Below are positions 1 to 5,391 of a DNA stretch of 5,422 nt, piece after piece; within the stretch, counting starts at the first letter, position 1, and each line of letters opens with the position of its first letter. The DNA is from Aquimarina sp. GTDB lineage: Bacteria; Bacteroidota; Bacteroidia; Flavobacteriales; Flavobacteriaceae. Position numbers and translations under genes: made by a program. The stretch covers positions 1 through 5,422 of the forward strand of contig JAHDEF010000127.1 in assembly GCA_020628975.1 (NCBI GenBank), written 5' to 3'. The notes beneath the pieces were generated by a model. That model was given only the letters and a program-made list of their open reading frames with translations. It was not told where the DNA came from and did not search any database.

Positions 1-475
1 GTATTTCTTTACCTACGCGTTTACTTAAATCATTTATTGCATTTTGATTGACAAGGTATATGTGCCCTTCATCGACAAAGCTATGACCTAAAAATTCAGT
101 TGCTGTAAAATCCCAAAAACTCACCAACTGCGATGTAAAGCCCAATACTTTCGAAAACCAATTGTCAATAAGTAAAGAAATCGTGTAAGCCTTAACTTTT
201 TCACTAAACAGACTTACATTAATATGATTTTTTAGAATTTGAATCGGAAAGGCAATTTCTGAATCTCCATTGCTAAAACAAATAGAGTTTGCTGTGATTT
301 TGACAGTAATTAGCAATAATTTAGGGACTTCACGGGCTGTAATAATTTTTTGATGCACATCTACAACAGCAAAATATCTATCAAATTCAAAACCCGTAGA
401 TTTTACCAGAACTTTGCTTTGAATATTCCCACTTCCTGATTTTAAGGGATACGTATAAAGGTTACTAACTGACAA
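1..475 (-). CDS. MOSC-domain protein with MOSC N-terminal beta-barrel domain, C-terminal part outside window
   Basis: This is an open frame of 158 codons read from 475 down to the window edge. It is partial: the C-terminal part of the MOSC domain is missing. The N-terminus matches the MOSC N-terminal beta-barrel family (YcbX/mARC-like proteins): YPLKS at residues 9-13, the D-R pair at 32-33, VVD at 37-39, TAR at 46-48 where the family usually has TQR, then VPKL. Residues 90-112 (FSEKVKAY to WFSKVLG) and 133-156 (SFVDEG to KRVGK) fit the start of the MOSC domain. Family members bind molybdenum cofactor and act in reductive detoxification of N-hydroxylated compounds or in sulfur transfer; the specific role here cannot be told. 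No ATG is available. An in-frame TAA lies 12 nt before TTG 475, so TTG (less likely ATT 478) is the start; it gives an N-terminus, MSVSNLYTYPLKS, of the expected length. No -7 box is clear upstream. It looks cytoplasmic, with no signal peptide. Confidence 0.85.
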   Translation of the reverse strand, partial: MSVSNLYTYPLKSGSGNIQSKVLVKSTGFEFDRYFAVVDVHQKIITAREVPKLLLITVKITANSICFSNGDSEIAFPIQILKNHINVSLFSEKVKAYTISLLIDNWFSKVLGFTSQLVSFWDFTATEFLGHSFVDEGHIYLVNQNAINDLSKRVGKEI

Positions 476-507
476 AATGAAATTTTAAAATTTGATGAAT
501 GAATATA

Positions 508-534
508 CTTGAAAATTTTGAAATAATTTTCAAG
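508..534. repeat. perfect 10-bp inverted repeat upstream of the MOSC gene
   Basis: CTTGAAAATT (508-517) and AATTTTCAAG (525-534) are exact reverse complements around a 7-nt centre, TTGAAAT. The site lies 33 nt upstream of the MOSC start, where a promoter or operator would be expected. No T-tract follows on either strand at a position suited to an intrinsic terminator, so a protein-binding site is more likely than a terminator. The AT-rich arms mean that chance is not excluded. Confidence 0.5.
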
Positions 535-612
535 CTAATAGTTGACATTCCATACCTGATGTGAATACTCATCAAGAATTTTATTCAACCCAATTAACAT
601 ATTTGATGAGAC

Positions 613-629
613 TCTGAAAAAAATTCAGA
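613..629. repeat. 6-bp inverted repeat with A5 centre
   Basis: TCTGAA (613-618) and TTCAGA (624-629) flank five A residues. A TTTGATGA octamer precedes it at 602-609, and the same octamer (491-498) also precedes the 508-534 inverted repeat. The paired arrangement suggests two related sites, but the function is unknown. Confidence 0.35.
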
Positions 630-856
630 ATGCACTATGCTCGTCCGCAATTTTTAAGGTTGACCCGTTGCTATGTTTATATTATCTGTCACTCCACGAA
701 TTTTGTTAAAATTATAGAAAGGTCGCCTTTACTAAGAATTTCAAATTATTTGTCTGAAATAAAAATTTCGCATTTAATTGAAAAGATTTCCACCTTAATA
801 GAAATGATGGTTGCTTTGGTTGTTCATTACCTTCTAGATTCTTCCAAATTATGCAC

Positions 857-887
857 AAAAAAAATCCAAGCCTTTCGACTTGGATTT
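857..887 (-). terminator. intrinsic terminator of the two-domain secreted protein gene
   Basis: Read on the minus strand, AAATCCAAG (887-879) pairs with CTTGGATTT (870-862) around an 8-nt loop TCGAAAGG and runs into a T-tract (864-857). It begins 33 nt after the TAA of the gene at 920-1504. Stem, loop and T-run all fit a Rho-independent terminator. On the plus strand no T-tract of note follows, so it is directional. Confidence 0.88.
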
Positions 888-919
888 CACTCAAATTGCA
901 ACTAATATGTAATAACTAT

Positions 920-1504
920 TTATTTGATCGTGATCGTATCTTCAAAACCGTAATCACCAATTCTTGTATACAATGTATAATCTCCTGATGGTAAAGCTTC
1001 AAAATTTAAAGCACTATAGCTTACTAATTCTTTAGTTTCCTTAGTGTATAATTCTTGACCGCTTTCGTTTACAAGTACAAGACTAACTTTATCTTCATTG
1101 AAGTTGTTTACAAATACCTTAGCCAATTTATCATCTAAGCTAATGTTTGGTGATTTGTATTTCTTTGAAGAATTTGGAACGATAGCTGCTGAAGTTTCTG
1201 TTATCAATATAGGAGTTACTTCAACTTTTTTAGCTCCTTTAACTTCTATAAAATACAAACCTGCTGGAATAGTACTAAAATCAAAAGTTTTTTCGAATGA
1301 CTGCCCTTTAGCTACCTCTTCAGAGAAAAGTATTATATTTTGTACATCTTTTATGATTAAAGTTTCTGCTGACACTACTTCACTTAAAGATATTTCTACC
1401 TTTTTCGATTCTGCCGCTTTAACAATTATTTTGTTAGAAGCTTGAACAACTACGGCTGCTAAAAGTGCTACACTTAACAATCCTGTTTTAATTAATCTGT
1501 TCAT
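920..1504 (-). CDS. exported protein with two T9SS-tail-like beta domains
   Basis: This is a complete 194-residue protein with an ATG start at 1504. Residues 1-22 form a Sec signal peptide: N-R-L-I-K-T, a hydrophobic run, and probable cleavage after VVQA. The mature part holds two related units, about 25-103 and 124-194. Each is a predicted all-beta unit ending in a shared signature: FDFSTIPAGLYFIEV (74-88) and LNFEALPSGDYTLYT (166-180). The second unit (VLVNESGQELY, then LPSGDY, ending TITIK) resembles the type A C-terminal sorting domain of the type IX secretion system, and also DUF3244-like Bacteroidota proteins. The usual basic C-terminal lysine motif is weak, and there is no separate cargo domain, so it may be a free-standing periplasmic or surface protein rather than a T9SS substrate. 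It is its own transcription unit, with a -7 box at 1540-1547 and a terminator at 857-887. The function is unknown. Confidence 0.85.
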   Translation of the reverse strand: MNRLIKTGLLSVALLAAVVVQASNKIIVKAAESKKVEISLSEVVSAETLIIKDVQNIILFSEEVAKGQSFEKTFDFSTIPAGLYFIEVKGAKKVEVTPILITETSAAIVPNSSKKYKSPNISLDDKLAKVFVNNFNEDKVSLVLVNESGQELYTKETKELVSYSALNFEALPSGDYTLYTRIGDYGFEDTITIK

Positions 1505-1539
1505 AGCGTAAATATTTTAGTTAATACTTATTTACACTA

Positions 1540-1547
1540 CAAAGATA
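1540..1547 (-). promoter_or_regulatory. Bacteroidota -7 box of the two-domain secreted protein gene
   Basis: On the minus strand the sequence is TATCTTTG, an exact match to the Bacteroidota primary sigma -7 consensus TAnnTTTG, lying 36 nt upstream of the ATG at 1504. That would give a 5' untranslated leader of roughly 28 nt. A -33 TTG at the usual spacing is not evident. Confidence 0.7.
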
Positions 1548-1738
1548 TAATGGCATTAAAGTTTGAAGGTTTATTCCCTTGCTTTATAATGATGCTATTT
1601 TAACCGAAAATGTTATAATTATTATATTTTACATTAAATTAACACACCTTTATAATTTATTAACGCTACACTATTATGAAACATCAATTAAACAAATGGG
1701 CTATACTAACAGCGATATTTATAATAATCGTGCATTGT

Positions 1739-1797
1739 TGAGCGAAGCCGAAAGACAATTTAATTATCCGCTAATTATTAGACTTCGACTGCGCTCA
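1739..1797. repeat. palindromic intergenic element of the TGAGCG-AAG-CGAA type
   Basis: The outer arms are TGAGCGAAGCCGAAA (1739-1753) and, as reverse complement of 1783-1797, TGAGCGCAGTCGAAG; they match at 12 of 15 positions. Inside lies a second pair of arms, TAATTA (1761-1766) and TAATTA (1772-1777), around TCCGC. The GC-rich outer arms stand out from the AT-rich surroundings. From memory, short sequences such as CTTCGACTRCGCTCAG are common dispersed intergenic repeats in Flavobacteriia; that is recall and not a search result. It could be a REP-like or miniature mobile element, or a transcript-end hairpin. Confidence 0.65.
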
Positions 1798-1847
1798 GTC
1801 TTCACTTTTACATTTTATCAGATAGTCTCATTTCTTTTAAAACTAAG

Positions 1848-1889
1848 AAAAACTTGCCTAGTGCTCTAAAAAAATTACACTAGCACAAG
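1848..1889 (-). terminator. intrinsic terminator of the GIN/S41 operon
   Basis: On the minus strand, CTTG-TG-CTAGTG (1889-1878) pairs with CACTAG-G-CAAG (1863-1853) around a 14-nt loop, with one small internal asymmetry, and is followed directly by TTTTTC (1852-1847). It starts 6 nt after the TAG stop of the S41 gene. Position, stem and T-run fit a Rho-independent terminator closing the two-gene operon. Confidence 0.75.
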
Positions 1890-1895
1890 TATTGA

Positions 1896-3320
1896 CTACT
1901 TATACATCGATTGGTATAATGGATTACTAGGGTCTTGGTCAGAACCTATAATTTCATAAGTAAAACTATTGATATTTTTAGCTATTGCAGGTGGCACTCC
2001 ATTAATGTCATTAATAACTCTATTTAGTATTGGATCTGATAATTCACCTAATTCCCCTAAATTTTGAATATCCTCTTCCAATGCTACACTAGCTTTTAAA
2101 CCTTCGTTAGGTACAATTACATCGTCATTATTTATACTACGAAATACTAAAGGTTGCATAGCGTATGTATGATCGGGATTAATATTTTCTTTAAGAAATA
2201 ACGATGGTGAATCATACAAGGTAATTGAAGCTTGTGATTTTCCCACTGATCCATTACCATAAGTAACAACATCAATATAAGGCTTCAATCCATTAATGAC
2301 TAACTCGCTTGCTGAAGCTGTTTGACGCTTGGTCATTATAATATGAACTCGATCAAGGTTAAGAGAAGCTATAGGCTCATTATCATCTCCTATGGTATTT
2401 ACAAAGCGGCTCACGAGACTTTCAGGATTTTCATCAAGAAATTCCTGCTGAATTTGTGGGTTCCATTGCTCCTTAATTAATACTTGATTATCAAATTGAC
2501 CTGTAATCATACTCGCTAATGCAATAGCTGTACGGATAGAACCGCCACCATTATAGCGTAAATCAAGTACTAATTCATCAATATTATTTGCCTTAAATCT
2601 TTTAAAAACTTCATTAAGTTCTTGTTCCGATTCTCTAATAAAACTTCTATAAAAAAGGTACCCTATCTTGGCATTATCCGTTTCTATGATTTTTTCAACA
2701 GGTACTGTTTTTTCATTTAATTGCTCTTTAACAAGACTTACAACATTTGAATTATTGACTAATGAATTATTTTGAACACTTGCCCCTCCTAGTGTGAAAG
2801 AATTTTCATCAAATAAATCTCCAAAATTAGTACGTGTCAAAATTTGACCATTAATTCTATTAAATATATCACCGCGTTTGATACCTGCACGATCCGCAGA
2901 ACTTCCAGCTGCAACACGGGTAGTAACTAAATATACGTCATCCGAGCCTTCACGATATAGAAAGGCTAAAAATTCTAAACCTGTTTCTAGAGTAGTTCCC
3001 GTAAATTGTCGTTCTAATTCTGTGAAATCAGGAACAATTAAACTAAATCGATCTTGAGTAACAGTCAATTGCTCAAAAAAAGCTTCTGGACTTCCCCCGT
3101 TAGCTGCAAAATTTTCAAAAGATCTTTGTCCGCTAAATGGAGGATTAGTAAATACTTCTTGTTCCTCTCTAAACAAATAAAACGCATCTAAACCTTGATA
3201 AATAAATTCATTAATATCACTATTAGCTCCACCTCTAGGAACTGCATCGTCATTATCTTCACAACTTGTAAAAAATAAAATAGCTGCAATAGCTATAAAA
3301 ACACGTTTCAAATTCTTCAT
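1896..3320 (-). CDS. S41-family (C-terminal processing type) peptidase, lipoprotein with PDZ domain
   Basis: This is a complete 474-residue protein. Its signal peptide ends in lipobox FTSC with Cys20 as the lipidation site, followed by the acidic EDNDD, so it is a membrane-anchored lipoprotein, probably on the outer membrane. Domains in order: a helical S41 N-terminal domain (about 35-95), a PDZ domain (about 112-210, with AGIKRGDIFNRINGQ at 145-159), and the S41 protease core (about 215-395, with DLRYNGGGS at 253-261). The catalytic Ser is S336 in TASASE, and the general base is K361 in VGK. Their 25-residue spacing equals the Ser-Lys spacing I recall for Prc/CtpA. The Gln usual four residues after Lys is a Ser here (S365); Q363 is close by. 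The ATG at 3320 follows the stop of the GIN gene after a single base, indicating one operon and likely translational coupling. The enzyme would cut misfolded or specific envelope proteins; the substrate is unknown. Confidence 0.93.
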   Translation of the reverse strand: MKNLKRVFIAIAAILFFTSCEDNDDAVPRGGANSDINEFIYQGLDAFYLFREEQEVFTNPPFSGQRSFENFAANGGSPEAFFEQLTVTQDRFSLIVPDFTELERQFTGTTLETGLEFLAFLYREGSDDVYLVTTRVAAGSSADRAGIKRGDIFNRINGQILTRTNFGDLFDENSFTLGGASVQNNSLVNNSNVVSLVKEQLNEKTVPVEKIIETDNAKIGYLFYRSFIRESEQELNEVFKRFKANNIDELVLDLRYNGGGSIRTAIALASMITGQFDNQVLIKEQWNPQIQQEFLDENPESLVSRFVNTIGDDNEPIASLNLDRVHIIMTKRQTASASELVINGLKPYIDVVTYGNGSVGKSQASITLYDSPSLFLKENINPDHTYAMQPLVFRSINNDDVIVPNEGLKASVALEEDIQNLGELGELSDPILNRVINDINGVPPAIAKNINSFTYEIIGSDQDPSNPLYQSMYK

Positions 3321-3321
3321 A

Positions 3322-4185
3322 TTATTTTAATAATCGCCCTAATGAACTTGGTTCTTTTTTCGTTTTATGGATAGAAGATTCGTCTTCAAATCGAGTTAAT
3401 TGCACTAACGGATTCCCCATTATATAGGTGTTTGACTTTCCTGATAATTGTAAAACAGCTTTGTCTATACATTTTACATAAACATCAGCATCATCGGTAT
3501 TACTAATATTTATTGTGCCACTTTCTAATTTTATGGCATTCAAATAAGCATCATTATCTACAAGAAATATACTTTTAGAAGTATTACCCATTAATTGACT
3601 TTCACTTTTTTCATGTAGCGTAACGTTTGTTACCTCTGTATTGATTAGCGTAAGCTCAGCCTTAGAACTTCCTGACTGATCTATAGAAATATTCTTCGAA
3701 CTAGATATACCTGAGATTTCAGCTTTTCCTTTAAGTAAAATTTCAGTTGAAATGGCGTCACTATCAATTTTTACTTCAGCATTATCTTTGGCTTCAATAA
3801 GCAGCTTTTTCCCTTTTATGGCTTGATCTACGCTAATTTCAACATCGTTTTTCACTAAAATAATTGCTAAACTACTGCTGTAACCGACTTCAACTTTTAA
3901 TTCTTTTGCTCGAGTGATCAATTTAGTGGTAGTTATCGTTAAAACACTATCTACAACAGCTATGTCGATGTACGGTAATAAATTGCTATCCGTTTCAATG
4001 GTCGTAGAAAGTGAAGATTGCTTTCTTAAAGTGACTTCAAAATCACCATCAACATCAATGGTATGGTAATCATTGGGTAAACTAATACGTTTTTCGACCA
4101 ATTCTTTATTCCCTTTTATTTTTTCTTGTTGCGAAAAGCCTATCAGACTACATCCTAAAGCTACTACTAGTACTATTTTTTTCAA
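3322..4185 (-). CDS. exported GIN-domain (DUF2807) protein, putative adhesin-like beta-helix
   Basis: This is a complete 287-residue protein. Residues 1-19 form a signal peptide with likely cleavage near GFSQ-Q; Cys12 in VALGC is probably too early to be a lipobox. The mature protein has the head GIN (DUF2807) pattern: PNDYHTIDVDGDFEVTL (37-53), Y72-I-D, then VLTI (81-84), followed by repeated short beta-strands with Ser, Asp and Asn turns (about 98-265), ending GNPLVQLTRFEDES. These proteins fold as right-handed beta-helices in the envelope or at the surface; the family has no proven biochemical activity. The C-terminus (EPSSLGRLLK) carries no evident sorting signal. The start is TTG at 4185: a TAG lies two codons upstream and no in-frame ATG follows until residue 199, while TTG gives an intact signal peptide. 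It is the first gene of the operon with the S41 protease 1 nt downstream, suggesting a joint envelope role (inference). Confidence 0.88.
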   Translation of the reverse strand: MKKIVLVVALGCSLIGFSQQEKIKGNKELVEKRISLPNDYHTIDVDGDFEVTLRKQSSLSTTIETDSNLLPYIDIAVVDSVLTITTTKLITRAKELKVEVGYSSSLAIILVKNDVEISVDQAIKGKKLLIEAKDNAEVKIDSDAISTEILLKGKAEISGISSSKNISIDQSGSSKAELTLINTEVTNVTLHEKSESQLMGNTSKSIFLVDNDAYLNAIKLESGTINISNTDDADVYVKCIDKAVLQLSGKSNTYIMGNPLVQLTRFEDESSIHKTKKEPSSLGRLLK

Positions 4186-4208
4186 ATCCTATAATTTTAA
4201 TTATTGGT

Positions 4209-4234
4209 ATAGTTCTATATAAAGATAGTACTAT
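4209..4234. promoter_or_regulatory. twin ATAGNNCTAT dyads, candidate operator
   Basis: Two copies of the same 10-bp dyad occur: ATAGTTCTAT (4209-4218) and ATAGTACTAT (4225-4234), with centres 16 bp apart. The second is a perfect palindrome. They flank and partly overlap the probable -7 box of the GIN/S41 operon (4220-4227), as expected for a repressor-type operator. No regulator gene is in the window, so the binding protein is unknown. Confidence 0.45.
4220..4227 (-). promoter_or_regulatory. probable -7 box of the GIN/S41 operon
   Basis: On the minus strand the sequence is TATCTTTA, one base off the Bacteroidota TAnnTTTG consensus and nearly identical to the TATCTTTG box at 1540-1547. The distance to the start codon is 35 nt, against 36 nt at that other promoter. 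No -33 TTG is seen at standard spacing. Confidence 0.5.
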
Positions 4235-4274
4235 TTCCATTTTTTGGTTAAATTGTTACAAACTTTGTGCTAAA

Positions 4275-4733
4275 ATGGATTTCTCACCAAAAAAATTAAA
4301 TTCTTTTTTATTTCTAAAATTACCCTCGGCTTGGTGGTGCGGTGTTCGTGTTAAAGAAATAGATCCATTTAAAGCCGAAACAACGGTAAAGCACCAATGG
4401 TTTAATCAAAACCCTTTTCAATCTATATATTTTGCGGTGTTGGCTATGTGTGCTGAATTAGCTACAGGTATTTTGGTCATGTATCATATAAAAAAATCGG
4501 GTAAAAAAGTCGCTATGTTAGTGACTTCAAATACTTCTAACTTCACCAAAAAAGCTAGAGGAAGAATCACTTTTTCTTGTAATGAAGGCACCTTAGTTGC
4601 CGAGGCTATTCATAAAGCTATTGAAACCAATACTCCTCAAAAATTTTGGCTTAATAGCTCAGGTATCGACGAAGAGAAAGATATGGTTGCAAGCTTTTCA
4701 TTTGAATGGTCAGTAAAAGCTAAAAATTGTTAA
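4275..4733 (+). CDS. DUF4442 domain protein, hotdog-fold thioesterase-like
   Basis: This is a complete 152-residue protein, the usual length for a single DUF4442 hotdog domain. Family-like features: SPKKLNSFLFLKLPSAWWCGVRV (4-26), HQWFNQNPFQSIYFA (40-54) leading into the long hotdog helix with AELATGILVMY (60-70), then a run of beta-strands with NFTKKARGRITF (89-100) and a final SFEWSVK (142-148). Hotdog proteins of this type resemble PaaI-like acyl-CoA thioesterases, but DUF4442 members have no established substrate and I cannot point to a proven catalytic residue. There is no signal peptide, so it is cytoplasmic. The ATG at 4275 is firm, because the next Met is residue 58. It is divergent from the GIN/S41 operon with 89 bp between starts. 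No clean promoter box is seen; an AACTTTG just before the ATG is too close to act as a -7 box unless the mRNA is leaderless. Confidence 0.87.
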   Translation: MDFSPKKLNSFLFLKLPSAWWCGVRVKEIDPFKAETTVKHQWFNQNPFQSIYFAVLAMCAELATGILVMYHIKKSGKKVAMLVTSNTSNFTKKARGRITFSCNEGTLVAEAIHKAIETNTPQKFWLNSSGIDEEKDMVASFSFEWSVKAKNC

Positions 4734-4809
4734 GTTTTATGTTAAAAAAATAAATTTTGTAATTTTTGTTTTATTTTGTTGTCTTACTACTAAACAAAAC
4801 AAATTACCA

Positions 4810-5010
4810 ATGGCACGAGCAATGCTAAATTATACTTTAGATTTATTAGAAAAAGTGAGCTTCGACGCTTCTTTATTTTCTAAAGAAGTTCAAAAAGCAT
4901 TTAAAACACTTCAGCCACACGAAATACTTGAACTCAAAATTTTCTTACAGAATTTGATACAAAAAAAGCCTCAATTAGAGGCTTATGTAAATTCTTATGT
5001 GATTTGCTAA
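4810..5010 (+). CDS. small conserved-type hypothetical protein, 66 residues
   Basis: This is a short protein, predicted mostly helical, with no signal peptide or membrane segment. The pattern LNYTLDLLEKVSFDASLFSKE (6-26) followed by an amphipathic helix (EILELKIFLQNLI, 38-50) recalls a family of 60-70-residue Bacteroidota orphan proteins with LEKVSFD near the start; that is recall and not a search. The ATG at 4810 is 76 nt after the DUF4442 stop in a T-rich leader with only weak -7-like sequences (TTATTTTG at 4771-4778). An internal ATG at 4822 (Met5) is an alternative start that keeps the conserved part. The last codons (residues 51-58) overlap, in antisense, the terminator of the convergent gene. 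No terminator for this gene itself is visible. The function is unknown. Confidence 0.75.
   Translation: MARAMLNYTLDLLEKVSFDASLFSKEVQKAFKTLQPHEILELKIFLQNLIQKKPQLEAYVNSYVIC
4961..4984 (-). terminator. intrinsic terminator of the 123-codon gene, inside the convergent 66-codon gene
   Basis: On the minus strand, AAGCCTC (4984-4978) pairs with GAGGCTT (4972-4966) around the loop TAATT and continues into a run of T (4967-4961). It starts 35 nt after the stop of the gene at 5020-5391. The stem is GC-rich for this DNA, and the T-run occurs only on the minus strand, so it serves the leftward gene. It lies entirely within codons 51-58 of the plus-strand gene. Confidence 0.85.
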
Positions 5011-5019
5011 ATTTTAGTT

Positions 5020-5391
5020 TTAAAAATTATTTAGCGCATCTCTGTATTCTTTTAGATCTGAAATATTCATTTTATTTTCCAAATCTTTAAATAGCGACAC
5101 TAAGTACACTAAACTTTCAACAGGGTTGTGTTCGTTATCTGTAGCCGCTACTCCTTCCATTTCATCTTCAATTGGCTCATCTTCAGGAATTGGAATTAAA
5201 AAAGTTTCTTCTTGCTGAACGTGTTCATAAGTTAAACGCAATACTTTTACTGCTAGTGGACTGTTGTGCTGCGCCCTAGCGTATTCGCGTAATTCTTTTA
5301 AATCCTCTACTAGGGTATTTAATATAATACCTGCGTGATTTAAATCGGTGATAATTTTATCTACTAACTTTAATGCTTTTTTACTTTCCAA
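5020..5391 (-). CDS. hypothetical protein of 123 residues, helical with acidic linker
   Basis: I do not recognise a named family, though the ending (SLVYLVSLFKDLENKMNISDLKEYRDAL, about 93-120, read in parts) looks like a conserved flavobacterial orphan. What is visible: an N-terminal helical region rich in K, L and E (1-62, with LKELREYAR at 31-39 having coiled-coil character), a Pro- and acid-rich linker (IPIPEDEPIEDEMEG, 66-80), and a C-terminal helical region (about 90-120). There is no signal peptide or membrane segment, so it is probably cytoplasmic. The start is TTG at 5391: an in-frame TAG lies two codons upstream, and the only other Met codons are at residues 78 and 108. The upstream frame up to the window edge, GYHLLSKE then stop, could be the tail of a preceding gene in the same operon. 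It ends 9 nt from the convergent 66-codon gene and is closed by the terminator at 4961-4984. Confidence 0.8.
   Translation of the reverse strand: MESKKALKLVDKIITDLNHAGIILNTLVEDLKELREYARAQHNSPLAVKVLRLTYEHVQQEETFLIPIPEDEPIEDEMEGVAATDNEHNPVESLVYLVSLFKDLENKMNISDLKEYRDALNNF

Larger units (their letters stand above)
476..919. other. gene-free stretch of 444 bp
   Basis: I see no credible gene here. The longest frames (91 codons on plus from 630, 60 codons on minus from 894) have no family resemblance, and both run through the terminator at 857-887. The left third is rich in inverted repeats: 508-534, 557-574 and 613-629. Bases 630-850 show no recognisable structure and could be decayed coding or mobile DNA, but I cannot identify a source. 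The right end is the 3' untranslated region and terminator of the minus-strand gene that begins at 1504. Confidence 0.6.
1505..1895. other. gene-free stretch of 391 bp between the secreted-protein gene and the S41 operon
   Basis: This stretch holds the promoter of the left gene (1540-1547), a palindromic element (1739-1797) and the terminator of the S41 gene (1848-1889). A 96-codon plus-strand frame (1579-1869) crosses both the palindrome and the terminator, has no family resemblance and is very rich in I, L and Y as expected from AT-rich noncoding DNA; I do not call it. Bases 1560-1735 show nothing I can name. Confidence 0.6.

Noticed and set aside
630..850. Possible insertion-sequence or gene remnant in the left gene-free stretch
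   Set aside because: I found no terminal inverted repeats, target duplication or recognisable transposase fragment in any frame, so there is nothing to support it.
712..894. 60-codon minus-strand frame downstream of the secreted-protein gene
   Set aside because: It begins before the terminator hairpin and reads through it; no recognisable motif or credible start context.
630..905. 91-codon plus-strand frame with an ATG start
   Set aside because: It has no family resemblance, runs through the clear minus-strand terminator at 857-887, and its composition looks like noncoding AT-rich DNA.
1098..1445. 115-codon plus-strand frame
   Set aside because: It lies wholly antisense to the secreted-protein gene, which has a signal peptide, domain repeats, promoter and terminator.
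1579..1869. 96-codon plus-strand frame
   Set aside because: It crosses the palindromic element and the S41 terminator, has no motif, and shows an amino acid bias typical of translated AT-rich spacer.
4260..4267. AAACTTTG as a -7 promoter box for the DUF4442 gene
   Set aside because: It mismatches TAnnTTTG at the first base and lies only 7 nt from the ATG, leaving almost no leader.
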